8,565 nucleotides of DNA. Origin: Dehalococcoidia bacterium (GTDB lineage: Bacteria > Chloroflexota > Dehalococcoidia > Dehalococcoidales > Fen-1064). Made by a program: the position numbers and the translations under genes. Below are positions 1-5,551 of this stretch, piece after piece. The stretch spans positions 5,323-13,887 of the forward strand of contig PMCB01000082.1 in NCBI GenBank assembly GCA_003153955.1, given 5' to 3'. Position 1 is the first letter of the stretch. Every line of letters starts with the position of its first letter. The notes under the pieces were generated by a model. The model saw only the letters and a list, made by a program, of their open reading frames with translations, was not told the origin of the DNA and made no database searches.

Positions 1-137
1 ATATTCTGAGTGGGCATAAAGCTATCTTTGCGATAGGCAGATACCAACGCAGATTCAACTGCTGAGATCACTACCTCTTTAGGCAGGTTCTTCTCAGCCG
101 ATAATTGGGTGATTGCGAGCAGAAACTCGCTTTTCAT
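1..137 (-). CDS. nusA: Transcription termination/antitermination factor NusA, N-terminal fragment
   Basis: Reading leftward from an ATG at 137-135, 45 codons are visible before the window edge, beginning MKSEFLLAITQLSAEKNLPK and continuing with EVVISAVESALVSAYRKD. This is the typical start of the NusA N-terminal RNA-polymerase-binding domain, where a helix with an AEKNLPKE-type turn is followed by A(V/L)E(S/A)AL(V/A)SAY. NusA binds elongating RNA polymerase and modulates pausing, intrinsic termination and antitermination. The S1 and KH domains would lie outside the window. A GGAGG Shine-Dalgarno sequence sits at 149-153, a rather long 11 bases before the ATG. No rimP-like gene precedes it, although rimP-nusA is a common order; here the upstream neighbour on the same strand is a serine acetyltransferase gene. 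Identity rests on the N-terminal 45 residues only. Confidence 0.85.
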   Translation of the reverse strand, partial: MKSEFLLAITQLSAEKNLPKEVVISAVESALVSAYRKDSFMPTQN

Positions 138-140
138 CTC

Positions 141-153
141 AGGCTAAGCCTCC
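141..153 (-). promoter_or_regulatory. nusA ribosome binding site with a small overlapping hairpin
   Basis: On the minus strand a GGAGG core (149-153) is followed by TTA and GCCT, so AGGC and GCCT (141-151) can form a 4-bp stem with a 3-base loop that takes in part of the Shine-Dalgarno sequence. The 11-base spacing to the ATG is longer than usual, and folding this stem would shorten it. The ribosome binding site is well supported; a regulatory role for the stem is speculation. Confidence 0.5.
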
Positions 154-174
154 AAAATATTTTTCCCGTTCAAG

Positions 175-200
175 AAAAAAAGTGGGAACTACGCCCACTT
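175..200 (-). terminator. Intrinsic-terminator-like hairpin in the nusA leader
   Basis: Reading the minus strand, AAGTGGG (194-200) and CCCACTT (180-186) form a perfect 7-bp stem around a 7-base loop, followed at once by five more T residues (175-179). This is the standard Rho-independent terminator form, although the stem is short. It lies between serine acetyltransferase and nusA, about 40 bases from the nusA start and just downstream of the candidate nusA promoter. It may end serine acetyltransferase transcripts, attenuate nusA, or do both. Confidence 0.6.
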
Positions 201-212
201 CAAACAGTTAGA

Positions 213-241
213 AGTATAACATGTTCAAAATAAATAGGCAA
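213..241 (-). promoter_or_regulatory. Candidate sigma-70-type promoter for nusA
   Basis: On the minus strand TTGCCT (236-241; four of six matches to TTGACA) is separated by exactly 17 bases from TATACT (213-218; five of six matches to TATAAT). The predicted transcript start is about 205-209, only a few bases before the terminator-like hairpin, giving a nusA leader of about 70 bases. The surroundings are AT-rich. I found no other convincing promoter between the serine acetyltransferase stop and nusA, and the rest of the gap (242-423) shows nothing I can name. Confidence 0.55.
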
Positions 242-423
242 GTAAAAATAATATGGAGATTAAGCTATCTTTTAATATAGAATTCGCAGAGCGGCAACCG
301 TAAAAAATGAAAAGCCGATGTTTTTTAAAAGGAGACTGCGACGTTAACCTACCGGGAGATTACGGCATCAATTATCAGGAACAAGCCGAACCATATATCC
401 CCCCCTGGGTTGATTTCAAATGC

Positions 424-1380
424 TCAGCGGGAGCTGCCTTTCAGGATGAGTTCCGGTTTCTTGATAAAGACCTTGGTACCGGGGGGAACAGATTCTGTCA
501 ACCAGACATTGCCGCCGATGACCGATCCGGCGCCGATTACCGTTTCGCCGCCCAGTATTGTAGCACCTGCGTAAATAATGACGTCGTCCTCAATGGTGGG
601 ATGGCGTTTTTTAGTTCTTAGCCGCTCGACATCTTCTTTGGGGATGGCAAGTGCGCCGAGGGTGACACCCTGATAGATTCTGACGCGGTTCCCGATATCC
701 GCTGTAGCGCCAATAACCACACCGACTCCGTGATCGATGAAAAAACTCGCCCCGATGTTTGCGCCCGGATGAATATCAATCCCGGTAAGGCCGTGAACGT
801 ATTCGCTGATAATGCGCGGCATCAGCGGGATGTTTTGCCGGTAAAGATGGTGTGCTATGCGGTAAACCGTCACAGCAAGAATGCCCGGGTAACAGAGAAT
901 AATTTCATCCAGGCTGCCGGCGGCGGGGTCTCCTTCATATCCGGCCTGCACGTCTTTGGTTAACAGCACCTTCAGTTCAGGCAACTGTTTCATGAATCGG
1001 ATCGCCTCCTCGCGGCCTTGTTCGTCACAATAGACGCAGGAAAGGCCTTTCCCTGCATTATCGCTTTTTAGACATAACGTGATTTGGTGTGAAAGTTGTT
1101 CGAACAATAATACTGCTTCCTGTCCGAGATAATATTGCAGGCTCACTTTGTCGAGCTTTACCGGCGCAAAATACCCGGGGAACAAAATCCGCCGGAACTG
1201 GTGAATTATGCGAATGATGGCATCTCTTGATGGAACAGGCTCCGAACTTTCACGGTCAAAATTATTAACATCATTATGTATTTCGACAAGTTTCTCAACA
1301 ATTTCGGGGATATCTTCCCGGTAATCATATAGTCCCCGAATCGCCGCTAACCGCATTTCTTCTTTCGGATTAATCACCAT
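424..1380 (-). CDS. cysE: Serine O-acetyltransferase, EpsC/CysE type
   Basis: A 318-residue protein that should transfer acetyl from acetyl-CoA to L-serine, giving O-acetylserine for cysteine synthesis in the cytoplasm. Residues 1-150 are a helical N-terminal domain longer than in classical CysE, as in EpsC-type enzymes of about 310 residues. Residues 158-166 (DEIILCYPG) match the serine-binding region. Residues 200-300 form hexapeptide repeats of a left-handed beta-helix: DIHPG at 202-206, the catalytic pair DH at 216-217, YQGVTLGA at 236-243 and the RHP histidine at 260. The start at 1380 is chosen because AAGGAG lies six bases upstream (1387-1392) and the protein then begins MVINPKEEMR; an in-frame ATG at 1467 would add 29 residues unlike the family and has no good ribosome binding site. 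No cysteine synthase gene is adjacent. Confidence 0.88.
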   Translation of the reverse strand: MVINPKEEMRLAAIRGLYDYREDIPEIVEKLVEIHNDVNNFDRESSEPVPSRDAIIRIIHQFRRILFPGYFAPVKLDKVSLQYYLGQEAVLLFEQLSHQITLCLKSDNAGKGLSCVYCDEQGREEAIRFMKQLPELKVLLTKDVQAGYEGDPAAGSLDEIILCYPGILAVTVYRIAHHLYRQNIPLMPRIISEYVHGLTGIDIHPGANIGASFFIDHGVGVVIGATADIGNRVRIYQGVTLGALAIPKEDVERLRTKKRHPTIEDDVIIYAGATILGGETVIGAGSVIGGNVWLTESVPPGTKVFIKKPELILKGSSR

Positions 1381-1386
1381 TGTGGT

Positions 1387-1392
1387 CTCCTT
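1387..1392 (-). promoter_or_regulatory. Ribosome binding site fixing the serine acetyltransferase start
   Basis: AAGGAG on the minus strand, six bases before the ATG at 1380-1378. It supports the shorter 318-residue product over the upstream ATG at 1467. Confidence 0.75.
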
Positions 1393-1447
1393 AATTGCTT
1401 CACTTTGGACAGCCACACTAATCAAGTTTACTAAAATATAGCTTAAT

Positions 1448-1475
1448 ATTATCTCCCGGACTATCAAGTAGTCAT
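1448..1475 (-). promoter_or_regulatory. Weak candidate promoter for the serine acetyltransferase gene
   Basis: On the minus strand ATGACT (1470-1475, four of six to the -35 consensus) and GATAAT (1448-1453, five of six to the -10 consensus) are separated by 16 bases. This would give a leader of about 60 bases. The region is AT-rich, so chance matches are likely. I saw no T-box or riboswitch structure here. Confidence 0.25.
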
Positions 1476-1515
1476 AAAACCGGCAAGGAATATCTTACAT
1501 TTTTATAACGTCATT

Positions 1516-1536
1516 GGTCCGGGGAAATCCCTGACC
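1516..1536. repeat. Short inverted repeat in the divergent intergenic region
   Basis: GGTCCGGG (1516-1523) and CCCTGACC (1529-1536) form an 8-bp stem with one internal mismatch and a 5-base loop. No T-tract follows on either strand, so it is unlikely to be a terminator. It could be an operator half-site pair for the divergent genes, or chance. Confidence 0.35.
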
Positions 1537-1566
1537 ACGGTTATCTTGACCGCACGCATTAAAAAT

Positions 1567-1611
1567 CAGGTAGCAAACAGGTATCCGCTGGGTTATAATA
1601 ATAGCTACCTG
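1567..1611. promoter_or_regulatory. Promoter region with repeated CAGGTA/TACCTG operator-like elements
   Basis: A consensus -10 box, TATAAT, lies at 1594-1599 ahead of the M20 amidohydrolase gene; the matching -35 position (about 1571-1576) is poor. CAGGTAGC (1567-1574) and GCTACCTG (1604-1611) are perfect inverted repeats flanking this core. A second direct CAGGTA begins at 1578, exactly 11 bases after the first, which is about one helical turn. Three copies around one promoter suggest a binding site for a transcription factor, or for a repressor covering the -35 and start regions. No regulator gene is visible in the window. Confidence 0.45.
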
Positions 1612-1674
1612 TGTTCAGAGCTAATTAATCGCAGGCGGGGCTTATTTTGAGTCCTGAACCGCATATCGGGGATT

Positions 1675-2859
1675 ATGAATAATAATATTGATAAGTTAAA
1701 ACAGGCAACTATCAGGGAAGTCGATGCAGACGGGGAGCAACTGCAGGAACTTTCCTTGAAAATTCATGATAATCCGGAGCTGGGCTTGCATGAATTCAAG
1801 GCGTGCGAATGGCTGACCAAATATCTGGCCAACAGAAACTTCCGCATAGAGCGCGAAATCTGCGAGATGCCGACGGCATTCCGGGCGACCTACGGCAAGG
1901 GCAAACCTCGCATCGGGTTGCTGGCGGAATATGATGCTTTGCCGGGGGTCGGACACGCCTGCGGACATAGCTTGATCTGCGCCATCGCGGTGGGGGCGGC
2001 CGCGGCGGCGAAAAAAGCCGCCGACCAATACGGCGGCAGTGTCGTGGTTATCGGCACGCCGGCGGAAGAGAACTACGGCGGGAAAATTGTAATGGCGCGT
2101 AAGGGCGCATTTGACGACCTGGATGCCGCGATACTGGTGCACCCCGACAGTGTGGATATCGCAGCGGTGCCGGCAATCGCCTGCCAGCAAATGAATGTGG
2201 AATTCTTCGGTAAAGCGGCCCATGCTTCGGCGAATCCCGCGGCAGGTATCAACGCGCTGGATGCGATGATACTTGCTTTCAATAATATCAACGCTTTACG
2301 CCAGCAAATTCGGAGCGACGGACGGATTCATGGTATTATTACGGACGGCGGGCAGGCGGCCAATATCATTCCCGAACATACCGCGGGTGAATTTTATGTC
2401 CGTGCCGCGGATGATGCTTATCTTGATGAACTGCTGGAAAAAGTATTAAATTGCTTCGTTAGCGCGGCGCTGGCGACCGGCGCGCGCCTGGAATATAAGC
2501 CGGACGAACTGCGGTATGCCGGCATGCGCAGCAACATAACGCTGGCCCAGCTTTATGTGGACAACATGCGCACGGTGGGCAGAGAAGTCATGTTAGCCTT
2601 ACCGGTATTAACAACAAATTTGTTCAGCACCGATATGGGTAACGTGAGCCACAGGACGGCGGCGATACACGCAATGGTATCAATCGCGCCGCCGGGAATT
2701 TCGCCGCATACCGCAGAGTTTGCGTCCGCGGCCGGGTCCGACTCAGGATTCAAAGGGATGAACGATGCCGCAAAAGCGGTTGCGATGATGATTGTCGATT
2801 TATTGAGCAATAAAGAAACAATGAAAAAAGTAAGAACAGAATTCGAGCAGGGAAAATAA
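1675..2859 (+). CDS. M20 family metallo-amidohydrolase (ACY1L2/AbgB-like)
   Basis: A 394-residue cytoplasmic zinc-dependent amidohydrolase of the M20D type, close in pattern to aminoacylase-1-like 2 and p-aminobenzoyl-glutamate hydrolase subunits. LAEYDALPGVGHACGH at 83-98 carries the Asp, Cys and His of the metal centre. The Glu pair in TPAEENYGG is at 131-132, a ligand His is at 156 (LVHPD), the dimerisation-domain motif GKAAHAS is at 179-185, and a late PHT His is at 345. The residue after GHACGH is Ser, where Asn or Asp is usual. There is no signal peptide. Family members cleave N-acyl amino acids, dipeptide-like amides or folate fragments; the substrate here cannot be read from sequence. 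The start at 1675 has only a weak ribosome binding site (CGGGGA). The stop is 11 bases before plsX, so co-transcription is likely. Confidence 0.85.
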   Translation: MNNNIDKLKQATIREVDADGEQLQELSLKIHDNPELGLHEFKACEWLTKYLANRNFRIEREICEMPTAFRATYGKGKPRIGLLAEYDALPGVGHACGHSLICAIAVGAAAAAKKAADQYGGSVVVIGTPAEENYGGKIVMARKGAFDDLDAAILVHPDSVDIAAVPAIACQQMNVEFFGKAAHASANPAAGINALDAMILAFNNINALRQQIRSDGRIHGIITDGGQAANIIPEHTAGEFYVRAADDAYLDELLEKVLNCFVSAALATGARLEYKPDELRYAGMRSNITLAQLYVDNMRTVGREVMLALPVLTTNLFSTDMGNVSHRTAAIHAMVSIAPPGISPHTAEFASAAGSDSGFKGMNDAAKAVAMMIVDLLSNKETMKKVRTEFEQGK

Positions 2860-2870
2860 CAGGAGAACAT

Positions 2871-3890
2871 ATGATTATCGCAGTCGATGCTTCCGGTGGG
2901 GAATATGCCCCCCATGAAATAGTAAAAGGTGCCGTGAAAGCGGCGCAGGATTTCAAAATCGGGATTGCGCTGGTGGGTAAAAAAGAGATCCTGCATGTTC
3001 AAGCCAGGCGTTACATGAAGGACCTGGATATTACGATTGTGGACGCGCCGGAATACATCGATGACGCCGAATCGCCTATCGAAGCGGTGACCAAGAAACA
3101 AAATTCCTCGATCGTGGTCGGCACGATGATGGTGAAAACCGGCAAAGCGGATGCTTTTGTATCAGCCGGCAGCACCGGAGCCGTGATGTTCGCGGCCTTC
3201 GCGATGCTGGGCAGGGTCGAAGGCATCGAGCGACCTGCCATCGGGAGCATTATTACCATCAATATCACCAGCCCTTTCCTGCTGCTGGACTGCGGCGCCA
3301 ATCCGAACTGCCGCCCGAAACACCTGTATCAGTTCGCACAGATGGGCAACATCTATGTCAAAGAAGTGTTCGGTGTGGCTAAACCGCGCATTGCCTTGCT
3401 GAATAACGGTGAAGAAGAGAAAAAAGGCAACACATTGGCCAGCCAGACTTACCAGGTATTGAAAGCCTCCGACCTGAATTTTGTCGGTAATATCGAAGGA
3501 CAGAACCTTTCCAAGGGCATGGCGGATGTGGTGGTCACGGACGGATTTACCGGCAATATTGTGCTGAAAACGCTGGAAGGCGTCGGCGAGGCATTTATTA
3601 AACTAAAGAACAACACGCCTTCGACTTCGAGCGCAGATACGATGCAATTGGATGCCGGTTTCGGCTCCCTGGTGAAAAGAATCGATTACCGCGAATCCGG
3701 AGGGGCCTGCCTGCTGGGATTGAACGGCAATGTTATCATTTCCCACGGACGCAGCCAGTCAAAGGCAATCAGAAACGCCATCAGCATGGCCAAGCAAAGC
3801 GTTGACCGGCATGTCTGCCAGATTATCCAACAATCCAAGTTCACTGAACCGGTGACCCCAAATGAAACTAACGGCGAAGAAAAATCCTGA
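2871..3890 (+). CDS. plsX: Phosphate acyltransferase PlsX
   Basis: A 339-residue peripheral cytoplasmic enzyme that makes acyl-phosphate from acyl-ACP and phosphate, feeding PlsY in phosphatidic-acid synthesis. It begins IAVDASGGEYAPHEIVKGA (family form AVDAMGGDxAP). Further family blocks are SAGSTGA at 98-104, LLLDCGANPNCRPKHL at 137-152 followed by QFAQMG, ALLNNGEEEKKGN at 175-187, FVGNIEG at 204-210, DVVVTDGFTGNIVLK at 219-233 and GGACLLGLNGNVIISHG at 277-293. Length is normal, with a short charged tail after about 325. AGGAG lies 5 bases before the ATG. In many bacteria plsX sits beside fabD, fabG, acpP or rpmF; here it sits between an amidohydrolase and thioredoxin reductase, with no fatty-acid genes nearby. 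Confidence 0.93.
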   Translation: MIIAVDASGGEYAPHEIVKGAVKAAQDFKIGIALVGKKEILHVQARRYMKDLDITIVDAPEYIDDAESPIEAVTKKQNSSIVVGTMMVKTGKADAFVSAGSTGAVMFAAFAMLGRVEGIERPAIGSIITINITSPFLLLDCGANPNCRPKHLYQFAQMGNIYVKEVFGVAKPRIALLNNGEEEKKGNTLASQTYQVLKASDLNFVGNIEGQNLSKGMADVVVTDGFTGNIVLKTLEGVGEAFIKLKNNTPSTSSADTMQLDAGFGSLVKRIDYRESGGACLLGLNGNVIISHGRSQSKAIRNAISMAKQSVDRHVCQIIQQSKFTEPVTPNETNGEEKS

Positions 3891-3922
3891 GTTATCAATA
3901 GTTTTAGCGGAGCAGAATTACA

Positions 3923-4849
3923 TTGAGTGAAAATAGCTACGAAGTCGTCATCGTCGGGGGTGGCCCCGCGGGGTTGACCGCCGGACTTTACGCTGCCAGG
4001 GCGGGCTTAAGAAGCATCCTGATTGACAAAGGGATTTTCGGCGGGCAAATAACTTATGCCGAGCATGTGGAAAATTTTACCGGGTTTCCGGACGGCATCA
4101 GCGGGATGGAACTCGGGGAAAAAATGCATCAGCAAGCGCAAAAGCACGGATTGAATACGGTATCCGCTGAAGTCACCGGGCTGGAAATTAATGGTGGGCT
4201 GAAAATCATCAAAACCACCGATGGTAACTATACCGGAAAGACTGTGATTCTGGCCGGCGGCGCGGTGAGAAGAAAACTGGGAGTGGAAGGGGAGACCAGA
4301 TTGATGGGCAGGGGTGTTTCTTACTGCGCGGTTTGCGACGGGTCATTTTTTCAGGGCCGGAACCTGGTGGTAATCGGTGGCGGAGACACGGCCATTACCG
4401 AGGCGCTGCACCTCACTCACTTTGCCACTAAAGTCACGATCATCCACCGGCGCGACCAGCTGCGGGCGACATATGTGCTGCAGCAAAAAGTAAAATCCGA
4501 ACCCAAAATAGATTATTTATGGGACAGTGTTGTTACCGGAATCGAGGGCGCGGAAAACGTGGAAAGGATCAAGCTGCTTAACGTAAAAACGGGAGAGACT
4601 TCGGTGAAAGAAGTTTCCGGGGTTTTTGTCGCGGTCGGCACCAGTCCGGACACGGAATACATCAAAGGCATCGTGCCGCTGGACGAATCCGGCTATATCA
4701 TCACCAATGAAAAAATGGAGACGGCAATACCCGGTATCCTGGCGGCCGGGGATATCCGCCATAATTCGGCGCGTCAGGCAATCACGGCGGCCGGGGACGG
4801 GGCGACGGCAGCGATTTACGCGCAGAAATATTTAACCGAGAGTATTTGA
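3923..4849 (+). CDS. trxB: Thioredoxin-disulfide reductase
   Basis: A 308-residue FAD enzyme that uses NADPH to reduce thioredoxin. Residues 7-35 form the FAD Rossmann fold with GGGPAG at 12-17. The redox-active pair is CAVC at 135-138, followed by DG. The NAD(P)H domain has GGGDTA at 152-157, and HRRDQLRA at 175-182 contains the arginines that usually select NADPH over NADH. The second FAD contact is GDIR at 276-279, followed by RQAITAAGDGATAA. Length is that of the low-molecular-weight bacterial type, without a fused thioredoxin. The start is a TTG at 3923, with GGAG about ten bases upstream; no ATG fits the conserved N-terminus. It follows plsX by 32 bases and is probably in the same operon. 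No thioredoxin gene is in the window. Confidence 0.93.
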   Translation: MSENSYEVVIVGGGPAGLTAGLYAARAGLRSILIDKGIFGGQITYAEHVENFTGFPDGISGMELGEKMHQQAQKHGLNTVSAEVTGLEINGGLKIIKTTDGNYTGKTVILAGGAVRRKLGVEGETRLMGRGVSYCAVCDGSFFQGRNLVVIGGGDTAITEALHLTHFATKVTIIHRRDQLRATYVLQQKVKSEPKIDYLWDSVVTGIEGAENVERIKLLNVKTGETSVKEVSGVFVAVGTSPDTEYIKGIVPLDESGYIITNEKMETAIPGILAAGDIRHNSARQAITAAGDGATAAIYAQKYLTESI

Positions 4850-4907
4850 AATTTACCATTGCTGAATCATTAACAGGTATATCAACATATTCTAATTCTC
4901 CCTTAAA

Positions 4908-4928
4908 TCCCTCCTTATAAAGGAGGGA
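4908..4928. repeat. Perfect 9-bp palindromic hairpin after trxB (possible terminator or intergenic repeat)
   Basis: TCCCTCCTT (4908-4916) and AAGGAGGGA (4920-4928) pair perfectly around a 3-base loop, about 60 bases after the trxB stop. An overlapping alternative pairing joins TCTCCCT (4897-4903) to AGGGAGA (4924-4930). The following sequence is AT-rich but has no clean T run, so it is a weak intrinsic terminator for the upstream operon. The palindromic CCTCC/GGAGG form also resembles dispersed intergenic repeats; one window cannot decide. Confidence 0.5.
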
Positions 4929-4991
4929 GATTATATTACCGGTATATTGAGATAAAGAGTAAAAATATTATTAAAATAAATAGCTGAAAAT

Positions 4992-5009
4992 GCTGTATAA
5001 TTTAACAGC
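4992..5009 (+). promoter_or_regulatory. Candidate promoter for the rplI-dnaB operon, within an inverted repeat
   Basis: A consensus TATAAT lies at 4996-5001, 62 bases before rplI. The -35 is weak: TTAAAA at 4971-4976 with a 19-base spacer is the best I see. Inverted arms GCTGT (4992-4996) and ACAGC (5005-5009) flank most of the box. An alternative start is TTGAGA at 4947 with a poorer -10 near 4969. The rest of the 4850-5063 gap is AT-rich and shows no reading frame I can support. Confidence 0.4.
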
Positions 5010-5063
5010 CACCAACTCACCGCGTGTTGTGAAAACATTTATAATTACAATTAAGGAGAAAAC

Positions 5064-5519
5064 ATGAAAGTTATTTTTATGGAAGATGTGCCTAATGTAG
5101 GCAAAGCCGGTCAAATTAAAGACGTTGCCGATGGTTACGGCTCGAATTATTTGATTCCGCATAAACTGGCGGTGGCAGCCAAACCGGGAGATATCAAAAA
5201 CGTCGAGGCGCAAATCAAAGCGCGGGCGCGGGTTGCCGCCAAGACCGAATCCGAAATGAAAGCATTAGCGGCTGAACTGGAAAATAAAGAAATTACGATT
5301 AAAGCCAAGGTCGGACAGCAGGACCGGCTTTACGGCAGTATCACCTCCGCGGATATCTCCGCCGGACTGGCAAGCGCCTTTAAGGTGAATGTCGATAAGA
5401 AGAAAATCGAACTGGCGGAACCTATCCGGAGCCTCGGCACTTATGAAGCAACCATCAAACTGGGTAAAGACATCGCTACCAAAATAAAAGTTACGGTCGC
5501 CCCCGAAGAAGCGGCTTAG
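5064..5519 (+). CDS. rplI: 50S ribosomal protein L9
   Basis: A 151-residue large-subunit protein that binds 23S rRNA near the base of the L1 stalk. The N-terminal domain, MKVIFMEDVPNVGKAGQIKD followed by VADGYGSNYLIPHKLA, is the L9 signature (G-x-x-[GK]-V-x-V-x-x-G-Y-x-R-N-[YF]-L-I-P type); Ser replaces the usual Arg at residue 27. A long connecting helix (about 41-75), rich in Ala, Lys and Glu, leads to the C-terminal domain with LYGSITSADI at 104-113. AAGGAG ends 5 bases before the ATG. It heads the replication cluster; rplI next to dnaB is an order seen in many bacteria and supports both identities. Confidence 0.96.
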   Translation: MKVIFMEDVPNVGKAGQIKDVADGYGSNYLIPHKLAVAAKPGDIKNVEAQIKARARVAAKTESEMKALAAELENKEITIKAKVGQQDRLYGSITSADISAGLASAFKVNVDKKKIELAEPIRSLGTYEATIKLGKDIATKIKVTVAPEEAA

Positions 5520-5551
5520 ATATTTTTTGAAATTACGAGGAGCAGGCTGTC

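Noticed and set aside
307..621. A 104-codon plus-strand reading frame.
   Set aside because: It mostly lies antisense to the C-terminal hexapeptide repeats of the serine acetyltransferase, and its sequence shows no recognisable domain.
1381..1467. Extension of the serine acetyltransferase to an in-frame ATG at 1467.
   Set aside because: The extra 29 residues do not look like the family, and the strong AAGGAG at 1387-1392 fits the start at 1380.
1381..1674. A T-box or other riboswitch upstream of the serine acetyltransferase gene.
   Set aside because: The leader lacks a T-box sequence and a terminator/antiterminator pair; nothing matches a riboswitch core that I can recognise.
1647..1682. A TTG-started 11-codon frame just before the amidohydrolase, which could be a leader peptide.
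   Set aside because: No clear ribosome binding site, no run of regulatory codons and no associated hairpin pair; it simply overlaps the real start.
4050..4400. An unusual redox centre in thioredoxin reductase (CAVC rather than CATC).
   Set aside because: CAVC is a common variant of the active site in bacterial TrxB, so it is not remarkable.
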